A program made the translations under genes and the position numbers. From Flavobacterium fragile (GTDB lineage: Bacteria; Bacteroidota; Bacteroidia; Flavobacteriales; Flavobacteriaceae), in NCBI RefSeq assembly GCF_023634865.1, contig NZ_JAMLJN010000009.1, positions 1 to 64,000 on the forward strand: a stretch of DNA of 64,000 nt, in the 5' to 3' direction. Below, piece by piece: positions 34,652-43,898 of the stretch. Position 1 is the first letter of the stretch. Every line of letters begins with the position of its first letter. The notes below the pieces were generated by a model. It made no database searches, was not told the origin of the DNA, and saw only the letters and a list, made by a program, of their open reading frames with translations.

Positions 34652-34973
34652 CTTTATATTCGTTGTAGATTTTTATTAGATTTTCTTTTGAGATATTTTT
34701 AGTAATAATAATGATTACACCAAATTTTCCTTTTTCACCATATAATGATTTAGCTTTTTCATCTTTCCAAACGGTTATAGATTCAATGTCATTAGGATTT
34801 AAATATTCTATAACTTCATATTTTAAAATGGAATCATTTACTACAATTAGAGGTTTATCTCTCTTAACTATGTTTGTGGACTTTTTTGGTTGATTCATTA
34901 TGGTATCTTGACTGAAACTTAAATGAGAAGTCAAAAAAGATAGAAATAAGAATAGGATTAATTGTCTTTTCAT
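34641..34973 (-). CDS. small exported protein with TonB-receptor-plug-like tail
   Basis: 110 residues with a signal peptide (about 1-21). The C-terminal half reads LNPNDIESITVWKDEKAKSLYGEKGKFGVIIIITK in pattern (quoted in part as NPNDIESI, LYGEKG and GVIIIITK), which matches the plug-domain turn of SusC/TonB-dependent receptors (NPNDIESIEVLKD..A..LYG..G..GVI.ITTK). The rest of a receptor is absent, so it is not a truncated barrel. It lies 24 bases downstream of the anti-sigma-like gene. Confidence 0.7.
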   Translation of the reverse strand: MKRQLILFLFLSFLTSHLSFSQDTIMNQPKKSTNIVKRDKPLIVVNDSILKYEVIEYLNPNDIESITVWKDEKAKSLYGEKGKFGVIIIITKNISKENLIKIYNEYKDEL

Positions 34974-34997
34974 AATTTGAATTTTAAATTGTTATTG

Positions 34998-35891
34998 CTA
35001 TTTCTTAATCGAAATAATCACCACACCTTTTTCTCCTTTTTTACCATAAATTTTTACGGCATCTGAAGGTTTGATGACTTCAATTTTTTCAATTTTTTGT
35101 TTACTTAAAGGCGCATACGGACTCGTGGGTTTTTCTCCAAACAAGGATTCTTCTGAATATTCCACACCGTTGATAAAATAAATAGGTTCTTTTAGTTCGA
35201 TAATCGATTCAATTTCTTCTGGATTGATATTGTCTAGTGATTTTTCACTCATTTTACCATCAATCAAAAGTAAATCGTCGTTGGTTGTTTTTTTATCTTT
35301 ATTCTGATTAGTTTTGGCTAAATTCATTGTGAAATCATAACGCTTCCCTTTTGCTAAATTTCCCGAATCATTTGTAGAAGCCGAATTCAAAATGGTATTG
35401 TTATATGTTGGAACCAAACTCGTTTTTGCCATTTCTTGAACTTCTTCCTTAACAATAAATTTTGGAATCATCATTTCTTTTTTTGATGCGTAATTGAAGG
35501 TATCGTTAATTACAATATTGTTTTGAATTACAATTTGTTGTTGTAAAATTTGTTCCGCTTCTTTTTTAATTTCAGGAGTTGTATTTACAAATCCATTAGC
35601 CGATTCTGGTGTTGGAATCACGTTTTTTGATGAATCAATAGTAGTAACTGTGTTTTCAGGAACAATTATAGTTTCTTTTTCTTGTAGTAAGAAAAAAGTT
35701 AACGTTCCTACCAAAACTATTGATGCTGCAACCGCTAATTTTTTCCACAAATGTTTCTCCTTTTGAAGCGTTTGGGTTTCTAATTTGTCTTCCACGCGCG
35801 CCCAAATCTTCTCCATGCCTGGAAAGTCTTTTTGCTCGGCGTTTTCGGCAGCTTGTTGTATTTTTTTATATAATTTTTCTTCTGTTCCCAT
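34998..35891 (-). CDS. anti-sigma-factor-like membrane protein with plug-like C-terminus
   Basis: 297 residues: a cytosolic N-terminus (1-48, ending KLETQTLQKEK), one transmembrane helix (about 53-71, VAASIVLVGTLTFFLL), then a periplasmic region and a C-terminal motif IEKIEVIKPSDAVKIYG..GEKGVVIISIK that resembles the TonB-receptor plug turn. It starts two bases after the sigma-factor stop. The topology fits an ECF anti-sigma factor, but no classical anti-sigma domain is obvious. Confidence 0.8.
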   Translation of the reverse strand: MGTEEKLYKKIQQAAENAEQKDFPGMEKIWARVEDKLETQTLQKEKHLWKKLAVAASIVLVGTLTFFLLQEKETIIVPENTVTTIDSSKNVIPTPESANGFVNTTPEIKKEAEQILQQQIVIQNNIVINDTFNYASKKEMMIPKFIVKEEVQEMAKTSLVPTYNNTILNSASTNDSGNLAKGKRYDFTMNLAKTNQNKDKKTTNDDLLLIDGKMSEKSLDNINPEEIESIIELKEPIYFINGVEYSEESLFGEKPTSPYAPLSKQKIEKIEVIKPSDAVKIYGKKGEKGVVIISIKK

Positions 35892-35893
35892 GA

Positions 35894-36427
35894 CTATTTT
35901 GCTTTTTGATAATAAAAAGTTCTTACCAATTCTTTTAATTTACTTTTCGCCGCATTCAATTGCGATTTCGATGTTCCTTCACTAATGCCAAGTTGTTCTG
36001 CAATTTCTTTGTGTGAATAACCTTCAATCACAAATAAATTAAAAATCGTTTGGCATCCATCAGGAATATACTGGAGTAAATTGAGCAAATCTTCTTCTTC
36101 TAAATCGGTGACTTCATCTGCTAAGGGTTGCGAATTGTAGCTTACATCTTCTAAATACAAATTAAAGTTGATGTTTTTTTTAATTTGTAAAAGGCAATTA
36201 TTTACCGTTATTTTTCGCGCCCAAGCTTCAAAAGCCAAATCCTCTTTTAGTTGTTCGATTTTTGTAAATAGGGTAAAAAAAGCATCGGCCAATACTTCTT
36301 CAATTTCTTCCTCCTTTTTTAAATACCGTTTACACAAACGATAGAGTTTTGGTGCCATAATTTCATACACCATGCGTTGCGCTTCGCGGTGTTGTTTTCG
36401 GCAGCCTTGTATGTGTTTTACATCCAT
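35894..36427 (-). CDS. RNA polymerase ECF-type sigma factor
   Basis: 177 residues: sigma-70 region 2 (EVLADAFFTLFTKIEQ, with the adjacent WARKITVNNCLLQIKK) and region 4 (FNLFVIEGYSHKEIAEQLGISEGTSKSQLNAAKSKLKE, quoted by its HTH core HKEIAEQLGISEGTSKS). It directs RNA polymerase to a small regulon. It is the first gene of a four-gene minus-strand operon with the anti-sigma-like protein and two small exported proteins. Confidence 0.9.
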   Translation of the reverse strand: MDVKHIQGCRKQHREAQRMVYEIMAPKLYRLCKRYLKKEEEIEEVLADAFFTLFTKIEQLKEDLAFEAWARKITVNNCLLQIKKNINFNLYLEDVSYNSQPLADEVTDLEEEDLLNLLQYIPDGCQTIFNLFVIEGYSHKEIAEQLGISEGTSKSQLNAAKSKLKELVRTFYYQKAK

Positions 36428-36493
36428 TGGTAAACTTGCTTTTTTATATAGAGCAGAAAAGTTGGGAAAAGGTTGGGAAGGAAGTAAAAAAAA

Positions 36494-37315
36494 TTATTTT
36501 TTCAATGTTAATTGGTAAATTGTAGTTTCTAAAGTCTCCGTATCATTGTCTTCGCATAATAAAAACTTAATTTCAGTTTCTGATTCTTTGTAAAGCGTAA
36601 TACCTTCAAATTTCTGATGTTTCGATAATAATTGCACATTAATAATTTCAAATGTCGGTGCATGCATGATTCCTAAAACGGTTCCTAAGACTTCGCCATC
36701 TTCATAAGTAGATTCGGTGTTTTCGGCGCAAGCCAAGAAATAAATTTTATCGCCAATTAAAATCGCATCGGTAAAAGTGGTTTCAATATCATCTAATGTT
36801 GGAAGTGAAATCGGTATAAATCGAATGCCTTCTTCTTGGTTATTTGGAATAATAAAAATTCCATTTCGACTGTTTTTTGAATTTCCTCTCTGAAACAATA
36901 ACATCGTTTGATGCGCATAAATAGCACCTTCAATATTCAGTTGGTTGTCGGTAAACGAACCAATGGTTTTTAATTTTTGGTACAAAGCAGTTAAATCTTG
37001 CGTTTTTAAGGTATCGGTTCCTAAATCTAAAGTGAACATCGAATTTCGTTTTTGGGTTGAACCCGAACCTAGCATTATTAACTGATTTCCATGTTGCGTG
37101 ATGCTTTCTAAATCGGGTTTGTTTTCTTTTTCAATGTTTTCTTTTGCGTTTTTTACTAATGGAAATTTTAGCAAAAGTTTTCTGTCGATGTCGAATTGGT
37201 ATAAAAAACTACTAGAATCAGATATTACGAATAAAACATTTTGGGAATAAACCAATCCTGAAGCAGCCGAAATACCTTTTATAGTGAAGTGGTTAGTAAG
37301 TTTGAAATTTTCCAT
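36494..37315 (-). CDS. DUF6929-like protein (predicted beta-propeller-like)
   Basis: 273 residues, no signal peptide, with repeating beta-strand pairs such as IKGISAASGLVYSQNVLFVISD and ITQHGNQLIMLGSGSTQKRNSMF in general form (a Bacteroidetes family annotated DUF6929, by recollection). Function is unknown. It is divergent from the adenosyltransferase gene and 66 bases upstream of the sigma-factor gene on the same strand. Confidence 0.7.
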   Translation of the reverse strand: MENFKLTNHFTIKGISAASGLVYSQNVLFVISDSSSFLYQFDIDRKLLLKFPLVKNAKENIEKENKPDLESITQHGNQLIMLGSGSTQKRNSMFTLDLGTDTLKTQDLTALYQKLKTIGSFTDNQLNIEGAIYAHQTMLLFQRGNSKNSRNGIFIIPNNQEEGIRFIPISLPTLDDIETTFTDAILIGDKIYFLACAENTESTYEDGEVLGTVLGIMHAPTFEIINVQLLSKHQKFEGITLYKESETEIKFLLCEDNDTETLETTIYQLTLKK

Positions 37316-37406
37316 ATTTTTACAAAAGAGTTAACAATTTTTAATGCAAATTAGTTTCTAAAAGTAGTATTTTTACGGCTGTTAACATAAAAAATGAATG
37401 TTATTT

Positions 37407-37431
37407 TCAAATGCTTACTCTAAGTATTTGA
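37407..37431 (+). other. hairpin in the leader of the adenosyltransferase gene
   Basis: TCAAATGCTTA-CTC-TAAGTATTTGA, 10 of 11 pairs, ends 17 bases before the ATG. It might affect translation or bind a regulator; I do not see the cobalamin-riboswitch B12 box. Confidence 0.35.
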
Positions 37432-37448
37432 GTTATTAAAATTTAAAG

Positions 37449-38018
37449 ATGAAAGTATACACAAAAACAGGCGATACCGGAACCACAGCTTTATTTGGTG
37501 GTACGCGTGTGCCAAAACACCATATTCGTATTGAAAGTTATGGAACGGTTGATGAATTGAATTCGCATATTGGATTAATTCGCGACCAAGACATCAATGC
37601 TTTATACAAAAATGTTCTCATTGAAGTACAAGACCGGCTATTTACCGTTGGAGCCATTTTAGCAACACCACCTGAAAAGGAAATCATGAAAAATGGTCAG
37701 CCTCGTTTGCAAAACTTAGGTATAGTCGAATCAGATATCGAATTTTTAGAAAATGAAATTGATACTATGGAAGAAGCGTTACCACCCATGACACATTTTG
37801 TTTTGCCGGGTGGACATACAACCGTGTCATATTGTCATATTGCTCGATGCGTTTGTCGTAGAGCGGAACGTTTAGCCGTACATTTGAATGACATAGAACC
37901 CACAGACGAGCGCGTGATTAAGTACCTAAACCGACTTTCTGACTACCTTTTTGTGTTGGCACGAAAGTTGTCACATGATTTGAACGCTGATGAAGTGAAA
38001 TGGATTCCTAGAAAGTAA
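37449..38018 (+). CDS. cob(I)yrinic acid a,c-diamide adenosyltransferase, PduO type
   Basis: 189 residues. The N-terminal KTGDTGTTALFGG ATP-binding loop and the C-terminal helix HIARCVCRRAERLAVHL with its conserved arginines identify the PduO/BtuR-like family (PduO fold). It makes adenosylcobalamin from cob(I)alamin and ATP. MeaB, which loads and protects methylmalonyl-CoA mutase, is coded 7 kb downstream, so a B12-dependent methylmalonyl-CoA pathway is likely in the genome. Confidence 0.93.
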   Translation: MKVYTKTGDTGTTALFGGTRVPKHHIRIESYGTVDELNSHIGLIRDQDINALYKNVLIEVQDRLFTVGAILATPPEKEIMKNGQPRLQNLGIVESDIEFLENEIDTMEEALPPMTHFVLPGGHTTVSYCHIARCVCRRAERLAVHLNDIEPTDERVIKYLNRLSDYLFVLARKLSHDLNADEVKWIPRK

Positions 38019-38030
38019 CATTCAGAAATC

Positions 38031-38086
38031 AGGTATAGTGTTCAATATACCTTAAAATAAAGATGAAAAGTCATGTTTTGAACACT
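38031..38086 (+). other. hairpin with complementary loop, pseudoknot candidate
   Basis: Stem AGGTATA / TATACCT (38031-38037, 38046-38052) encloses the loop GTGTTCAA, which is perfectly complementary to TTGAACAC at 38078-38085. The two pairings could be alternatives or form a pseudoknot after the adenosyltransferase stop codon. Confidence 0.4.
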
Positions 38087-38131
38087 CAAAAAAAACGTTC
38101 TTAAATTTTAGTAAAAAAAGTAAAAAAAAAC

Positions 38132-38161
38132 TTGACTTTTTAAGTAATAAATTTATTTTTG
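38132..38161 (+). promoter_or_regulatory. promoter of the DUF2795 gene
   Basis: TTG at 38132-38134, 19 bases, then TATTTTTG at 38154-38161, a textbook Bacteroidetes -33/-7 pair, 23 bases before the ATG at 38185. Confidence 0.7.
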
Positions 38162-38184
38162 CATAAACTTAAATCGATAAAAAG

Positions 38185-38406
38185 ATGTATTGGACTTTAG
38201 AATTAGCATCCTATTTGAGCGATGCACCATGGCCAGCGACCAAAGACGAACTTATCGACTACGCTATTAGAACTGGAGCTCCATTAGAAGTGGTAGAGAA
38301 TTTACAGTCTATAGAAGACGAAGGTGAAATCTACGAATCAATGGAAGAGATTTGGCCAGATTATCCTACGGACGAAGATTATCTTTGGAATGAGGACGAA
38401 TATTAA
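38185..38406 (+). CDS. DUF2795 domain protein
   Basis: 73 acidic residues with the DUF2795 motif YLSDAPWPATKDELIDYA followed by a GAPLEVVENLQSI helix, and an acidic C-terminal tail. This small family is conserved in Bacteroidota; its function is unknown. It has its own promoter and a terminator before secA. Confidence 0.85.
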   Translation: MYWTLELASYLSDAPWPATKDELIDYAIRTGAPLEVVENLQSIEDEGEIYESMEEIWPDYPTDEDYLWNEDEY

Positions 38407-38427
38407 AAATAAATAAACACAACAGAA

Positions 38428-38456
38428 ATAAGTCTCCTTACCGAGGCTTTTTTTGT
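38428..38456 (+). terminator. DUF2795 terminator
   Basis: AAGTCTC-cttacc-GAGGCTT with one G-T pair and a T-run. Confidence 0.6.
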
Positions 38457-38494
38457 GGTTTTATCTGCAAACTATATATTGAAAATAAAAAATT

Positions 38495-41400
38495 ATGAGT
38501 ATCATAAATTCCATATTGAAGGCTTTTGTGGGGGACAAATCGGAGAAAGATGTAAAAGCGATTCAACCTATAATCAATAAAATTAAATCATTTGAAGGCG
38601 CGTTACAAGCTTTGTCTCATGATGAACTACGTGCCAAGACAGCTGAATTCAAGGCGAAAATTCAAAATGCTCGCGCTGACAAGGACGCTAAAATAACTTC
38701 CTTAAAACTAGAAGCTGAACAAACTACCGATATCGATGCTCGTGAAGATATCTATCTAGAAATAGATAAAATTGAGAAGGAAGCTTATGAAATTTCTGAG
38801 AAAGTATTAAATGAAATTCTTCCAGAAGCGTTTGCGGTGGTGAAAGAAACCGCTCGTCGTTTTAAAGACAATACCACTATTACTGTAACGGCTACACCAA
38901 AGGATAGAGAATTATCGGCTACAAAACCATACATTACTATTGAAGGTGATACAGCTACTTGGGCTAACTCTTGGGATGCTGCTGGAAAAGCCATCACTTG
39001 GGACATGATTCACTATGATGTTCAGTTAATTGGTGGGGTAGTTTTACATCAAGGTAAAATTGCCGAAATGCAAACAGGAGAAGGTAAAACTTTAGTTGCC
39101 ACACTTCCTTTATACTTAAATGCGTTGACAGGTAATGGTGTGCATTTAGTAACGGTGAATGACTATCTAGCAAAACGTGATAGTACGTGGAAAGCTCCTT
39201 TATTTGAGTTTCATGGTTTAACGGTTGATTGTATTGATAATCATCAGCCAAACTCTCCTCAACGAAGAAAAGCATATGAAGCGGATATTACTTATGGAAC
39301 AAATAATGAATTTGGTTTCGACTATCTTCGTGATAATATGGCGCATGCTCCAGAAGATTTGGTACAGCGCAAACATAATTATGCGATTGTCGATGAGGTT
39401 GATTCGGTTTTAATTGATGATGCTAGAACACCATTGATTATTTCTGGACCGGTGCCACAAGGAGACCGTCATGAATTTTTAGAATTAAAACCTAAAGTTG
39501 AAAACTTAGTAACACTTCAACGTAAATTAGCTACGGATTGTTTAACTGAAGCAAAACGTTTATTCAAAGAAGGAAATACTAAAGATGCTGGTTTTTATTT
39601 ATTGCGTTCACATAGAGCTTTACCAAAAAGTAAAGCGTTAATCAAGTTCTTATCTGAAGAAGGAGTAAAACAATTACTTCAAAAAACGGAAAATCAATAC
39701 ATGCAAGATAACAACAGAGAAATGCCAAAAATTGATGAGGCATTATACTTTGTTATTGAAGAAAAAAACAATCAAGTTGAGCTAACGGATAACGGAATCC
39801 AATTCCTATCTACTGATACCGATTCTCAATTCTTCGTTTTACCAGATATTGGAACAGCAATTGCCCAAATCGAAAGAGAGAATTTAGCTCCAGAAGAAGC
39901 AGCAGAGAAAAAAGAAGAATTATTCCGTGATTTCTCTGTAAAATCTGAACGTATTCACACCTTAACACAATTATTAAAAGCTTACACTTTATTTGAAAAA
40001 GATACGGAATACGTTATCATGGACAATAAAGTAATGATTGTAGATGAGCAAACAGGACGTATCATGGATGGTCGTCGTTACTCAGATGGTTTACACCAAG
40101 CAATCGAAGCTAAAGAAAATGTAAAAATCGAAGCAGCAACGCAAACTTTCGCAACCATTACGTTACAGAATTATTTCCGTATGTATAATAAGTTGGGAGG
40201 TATGACGGGAACAGCTTCAACAGAAGCAGGAGAGTTCTGGGAAATCTATAAATTAGATGTGGTAGAAATTCCAACCAACCGTCCAATTGCTCGTAAAGAT
40301 AAAGACGATTTAATTTACAGAACGGTTCGTGAAAAATTCAACGCCGTTATTGAAGATGTAGTGCAATTGTCAAATGCAGGAAGACCTGTATTGATTGGAA
40401 CAACATCAGTAGAGATTTCGGAATTATTAAGCCGAATGTTGAAATTAAGAGGTATTAAACACAATGTATTGAATGCTAAAATGCATAAAAGCGAGGCAGA
40501 AATTGTAGCAGAAGCAGGAAAACCTGGAGTAGTTACAATTGCAACGAATATGGCGGGTCGTGGTACCGATATTAAATTATCTGACGAAGTTAAAAAAGCA
40601 GGTGGTTTGGCTATTATCGGAACAGAACGTCACGATTCACGTCGTGTAGACCGTCAGTTAAGAGGTCGTGCGGGTCGTCAAGGAGATGTCGGTAGTTCTC
40701 AATTCTACGTTTCTTTGGAAGATAACCTAATGCGTTTGTTCGGTTCTGAAAGAGTAGCGAAAGTTATGGATAGAATTGGTCTGAAAGAAGGTGAAGTAAT
40801 TCAACATTCGATGATGACAAAATCTATCGAAAGAGCTCAGAAAAAAGTAGAAGAAAACAACTTTGGTGTTCGTAAACGTTTGTTAGAATATGACGACGTA
40901 ATGAACGCACAAAGAGAAGTAGTATACAAAAGAAGACGTCACGCTTTACATGGTGAACGTTTGAAAGTGGATATTGCCAACATGATGTATGACACTTGCG
41001 AATTAGTAGTGGAACAAAATAAATTAGCAGATGATTTCAAAAACTTCGAGTTTGAATTAATTCGTTATTTCTCAATTAGTTCACCAGTTTCTGAATCAGA
41101 TTTTGGAAAACTTTCTGCTAGAGAAATTACTGGAAAACTGTATAAGGCTGTTTTAGCTCATTATGAGGAAAAAAACACTAGAGATGCTCACGAAGCGTAT
41201 CCGATCATCAAAAATGTGTACGAAAATAACAATGGTCAGTATCAAAGAATTGTAGTTCCTTTTACGGATGGTATCAAAACTTTGAATGTAGTAACTGATT
41301 TAGAAAAAGCGTATACTACAGAAGGACGTTCGTTAGTGACTGATTTCGAGAAAAACATCACATTAGCTATTGTAGATGAAGCTTGGAAAAAGCATTTGCG

Positions 41401-41842
41401 TAAAATGGACGAATTGAAACAATCGGTTCAGTTGGCTGTTCATGAACAAAAAGATCCATTGTTGATTTACAAATTTGAAGCATTCAACTTGTTTAAAAAA
41501 ATGATTGACGATGTAAATAAAGAAGTGATTTCATTCTTATTCAAAGGTGATTTGCCACATCGTAATGAAAACATTCAAGAGGCAAGACAAGAAACACGTC
41601 AAGAAAAATACACTGAAACTAAAGAGGATTTAGACTCGCCAGCTTCAGAAGCCAAAAAAGCAGGAGAAATGGCAAGTCAAAGACCTCCAGTTACTGAGAC
41701 GATTACTAGAGAAATGCCAAAAATCAATCGTAATGACACTGTTACTATCAAACATGTAATGAGTGGCAAAAGCGAAACCATGAAATACAAAAAAGCTGAA
41801 AGTTTATTAGCTTCAGGTGAATGGGTTTTGGTTAACGAATAA
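38495..41842 (+). CDS. secA: preprotein translocase ATPase SecA
   Basis: 1115 residues, larger than E. coli SecA (901) because of an insertion of about 200 residues between the first nucleotide fold and the preprotein domain, as in other Bacteroidota. Walker A MQTGEGKT is at 192-199 and Walker B is at [17 protein letters not shown]. The C-terminus ends WVLVNE and lacks the Cys-rich zinc motif used for SecB binding in E. coli. It pushes preproteins through SecYEG. Confidence 0.97.
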   Translation: MSIINSILKAFVGDKSEKDVKAIQPIINKIKSFEGALQALSHDELRAKTAEFKAKIQNARADKDAKITSLKLEAEQTTDIDAREDIYLEIDKIEKEAYEISEKVLNEILPEAFAVVKETARRFKDNTTITVTATPKDRELSATKPYITIEGDTATWANSWDAAGKAITWDMIHYDVQLIGGVVLHQGKIAEMQTGEGKTLVATLPLYLNALTGNGVHLVTVNDYLAKRDSTWKAPLFEFHGLTVDCIDNHQPNSPQRRKAYEADITYGTNNEFGFDYLRDNMAHAPEDLVQRKHNYAIVDEVDSVLIDDARTPLIISGPVPQGDRHEFLELKPKVENLVTLQRKLATDCLTEAKRLFKEGNTKDAGFYLLRSHRALPKSKALIKFLSEEGVKQLLQKTENQYMQDNNREMPKIDEALYFVIEEKNNQVELTDNGIQFLSTDTDSQFFVLPDIGTAIAQIERENLAPEEAAEKKEELFRDFSVKSERIHTLTQLLKAYTLFEKDTEYVIMDNKVMIVDEQTGRIMDGRRYSDGLHQAIEAKENVKIEAATQTFATITLQNYFRMYNKLGGMTGTASTEAGEFWEIYKLDVVEIPTNRPIARKDKDDLIYRTVREKFNAVIEDVVQLSNAGRPVLIGTTSVEISELLSRMLKLRGIKHNVLNAKMHKSEAEIVAEAGKPGVVTIATNMAGRGTDIKLSDEVKKAGGLAIIGTERHDSRRVDRQLRGRAGRQGDVGSSQFYVSLEDNLMRLFGSERVAKVMDRIGLKEGEVIQHSMMTKSIERAQKKVEENNFGVRKRLLEYDDVMNAQREVVYKRRRHALHGERLKVDIANMMYDTCELVVEQNKLADDFKNFEFELIRYFSISSPVSESDFGKLSAREITGKLYKAVLAHYEEKNTRDAHEAYPIIKNVYENNNGQYQRIVVPFTDGIKTLNVVTDLEKAYTTEGRSLVTDFEKNITLAIVDEAWKKHLRKMDELKQSVQLAVHEQKDPLLIYKFEAFNLFKKMIDDVNKEVISFLFKGDLPHRNENIQEARQETRQEKYTETKEDLDSPASEAKKAGEMASQRPPVTETITREMPKINRNDTVTIKHVMSGKSETMKYKKAESLLASGEWVLVNE

Positions 41843-41861
41843 TTTTAAACACAAATAAAGG

Positions 41862-41897
41862 AATCCTCAATTACAAAAGTAGTTGGGGATTTTTTTT
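41862..41897 (+). terminator. secA terminator
   Basis: AATCCTCAA / TTGGGGATT with one wobble, a 12-base loop and eight T residues. Confidence 0.75.
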
Positions 41898-41920
41898 ATC
41901 ACGAAATGAATTAAAGTAAC

Positions 41921-41928
41921 TATCTTTG
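41921..41928 (+). promoter_or_regulatory. -7 box (TATCTTTG) for the 133-residue gene
   Basis: A perfect TAnnTTTG 21 bases before the ATG at 41950. It overlaps a TTG that could start a longer frame, so that longer start is unlikely. Confidence 0.6.
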
Positions 41929-41949
41929 AAAAGACAATTTAATTTAAAA

Positions 41950-42351
41950 ATGAACGAAAACACTATTGTTTACACCGAATTTTTCAATCATGTTAACGAA
42001 AGTATCACCAACGGAACTTTCGCTAAACTCACTTTAGCCAAAACTATCGGAAAACCTGAATTACAAAATATCTACGTGAGAACCATTGCGCAAGATGGCG
42101 TTTTGAAGCTATCCGTTACGTTTAAGATTTACAACGAAGGTTTACAAGAAGTAGAAAAGATTATCAAAATGGAGGAAATGGAAGCGGAGCTAACGCCTTA
42201 TATTGCCAATCCGTTTATGTCGGTTTTATTGTTTACTACGGATGCTGATATTACCATGAAAATCAACAAAAAAAGAAACGCCAGTATTATCGAACAACCA
42301 CCAACGTTTAAAAATGCAGATGCCAATTTGATGGAGTTTTTAGGGAAGTAA
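41950..42351 (+). CDS. hypothetical protein, stand-alone N-domain-like
   Basis: 133 residues. I do not recognise it confidently. Its pattern, acidic/hydrophobic segments ending LGK plus phrases like KLTLAKTIGKPELQNIYVRTI and SVLLFTTDADI, recalls the N-terminal domain of some Bacteroidetes SAM methyltransferases, but no methyltransferase domain follows. It is convergent with the GlcD-like gene. Confidence 0.65.
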   Translation: MNENTIVYTEFFNHVNESITNGTFAKLTLAKTIGKPELQNIYVRTIAQDGVLKLSVTFKIYNEGLQEVEKIIKMEEMEAELTPYIANPFMSVLLFTTDADITMKINKKRNASIIEQPPTFKNADANLMEFLGK

Positions 42352-42359
42352 TTTTTTGA

Positions 42360-43757
42360 CTATTCCCCATCCGGAAAAATCTTCCCAGGATTCAATACAT
42401 TATTCGGGTCAAAAATAGCTTTAATTCGCTCCATCAATTCTAAATGTACTTTTGAAAACGCAATATCCATATAGTTTTTTTGCACTAAACCAATGCCGTG
42501 CTCACCTGATAAAGTTCCTTTTAAACCAACAGTCAATTCAAAAATTTCACGAATTCCTTTAGGAACTTCCGTTTTCCAATTCTCATCGGTCATGTTGCCT
42601 TTGATGATGTTTACGTGTAAATTACCATCGCCCGCATGGCCATAACACACGGATTGAAAGCCATGTTTTGCTCCAATTTCTTTGATTCCTTTTAATAGTT
42701 TTGGTAATTCATATCTTGGCACAACCGTATCTTCTTCTTTGTAAATCGAATTTGCTTTTACTGCTTCCGCTACAGAACGGCGCATTTTCCAAAGGGCATT
42801 TTTTTGTTCGTCAGTATCGGCAAATAATACTTCGTCGATTTCAAATTGTTCAACTACTGCCAAAATTTGTTCGGCTTCTTGCATCAAAATTTCTGGATAA
42901 TTCCCATCTACTTCAATCAACAAATGCGCTTGAACGTTGTCTTTTACTTCCACATTCAAATCCTCGACAAATTTCAACGTCCAATCAATCGCATCACGTT
43001 CCATAAACTCTAGAGCACTTGGAACAATTCCTGCTCTAAAAATCGCTGAAACCGCTTCACACGCTTGCTCTGCTTTATAAAACGGAACCAAAAGTAAAAC
43101 GTTGTGTTTGTTTTGAGGTAATAATTTCAATACAATTTTGGTTACGATTCCCAAAGTTCCTTCGCTACCCACCATCAATTGCGTTAAATTATAACCAGTG
43201 GAATTTTTTAAAGTATTAGCGCCTGTCCAAATGATATCGCCTGTTGGTAAAACGACTTCTAAATTTAATACATAATCTTTGGTAACACCATATTTCAAAG
43301 CCCTCGCACCACCAGAGTTTTCGGCAATATTGCCACCTATAAAACAACTTCCCATACTACTTGGATCAACAGGATAAAACAAGTCTTTTTCAGCAACAGC
43401 TTCTCTTAACACTTGCGTAATTACTCCAGGTTCGGTAGTAACTTGAAGGTTTTTCTCATCAATTTCAATGATTTTATTAAAGCGTTCCATTGAAATCGCA
43501 ATACCTCCATAAATCGATAAAGCGCCACCACTCAAACCCGTACGTGCACCAATCGGCGTTGTCGGAATTTTATAAGTGTTGGAAACTTTTAAAATTTGCG
43601 CCACTTCTTCTGTATTTGCAGGTTTCACCACAACATGAGGCGGAAAACTCAAATCTTCCGTTTCGTCATGACCATACGTTTTACGAGTAGCTTTATCAGT
43701 AAAAATATAAGCCGAACCTACAATGTTTTCAAGTGCCAGTAATATTTCAGGATTCAT
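42360..43757 (-). CDS. FAD-binding oxidoreductase (GlcD/D-lactate dehydrogenase like)
   Basis: 465 residues from the ATG at 43757; the longest frame to 43877 adds 40 codons that overlap a repeat and are rejected. The FAD-binding type 4 domain has GARTGLSGGA and DPSSMGSCFIGGNIAENSGGARALKYG in the expected order, and the FAD-linked oxidase C-domain ends HAGDGNLHVN and SGEHGIG, with the two metal/flavin-site histidines. It oxidises 2-hydroxy acids such as D-lactate or glycolate. Confidence 0.9.
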   Translation of the reverse strand: MNPEILLALENIVGSAYIFTDKATRKTYGHDETEDLSFPPHVVVKPANTEEVAQILKVSNTYKIPTTPIGARTGLSGGALSIYGGIAISMERFNKIIEIDEKNLQVTTEPGVITQVLREAVAEKDLFYPVDPSSMGSCFIGGNIAENSGGARALKYGVTKDYVLNLEVVLPTGDIIWTGANTLKNSTGYNLTQLMVGSEGTLGIVTKIVLKLLPQNKHNVLLLVPFYKAEQACEAVSAIFRAGIVPSALEFMERDAIDWTLKFVEDLNVEVKDNVQAHLLIEVDGNYPEILMQEAEQILAVVEQFEIDEVLFADTDEQKNALWKMRRSVAEAVKANSIYKEEDTVVPRYELPKLLKGIKEIGAKHGFQSVCYGHAGDGNLHVNIIKGNMTDENWKTEVPKGIREIFELTVGLKGTLSGEHGIGLVQKNYMDIAFSKVHLELMERIKAIFDPNNVLNPGKIFPDGE

Positions 43758-43812
43758 AGTGTAAAATTGATGTGTAAAGATAATTAATTTTATATTTTTT
43801 GGAACACAGAAT

Positions 43813-43898
43813 TTTTCGCTCGCAAAGTCGCTAAGTCGCAAAGAGTTCAAAAAAAACTTGGAGGAACTTTGTGTCAAGCTTAGTGCAACTTTGTGATA
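43813..43898. repeat. octamer inverted repeat, CGCAAAGT family
   Basis: The left arm has CGCAAAGT, CGCTAAGT and CGCAAAGA in exact 8-base steps (43821-43844). The right arm, read in reverse, has CACAAAGT twice and a diverged unit. It fills the gap before the GlcD-like gene. Confidence 0.65.

Noticed and set aside
38063..38104. A 13-codon basic ORF (MKSHVLNTQKKRS) in the adenosyltransferase tail
   Set aside because: Too short, overlaps the hairpin region, no coding evidence.
43757..43877. Longer start for the GlcD-like gene
   Set aside because: It would read through an intergenic octamer repeat; the ATG at 43757 gives the normal FAD-oxidase N-terminus.
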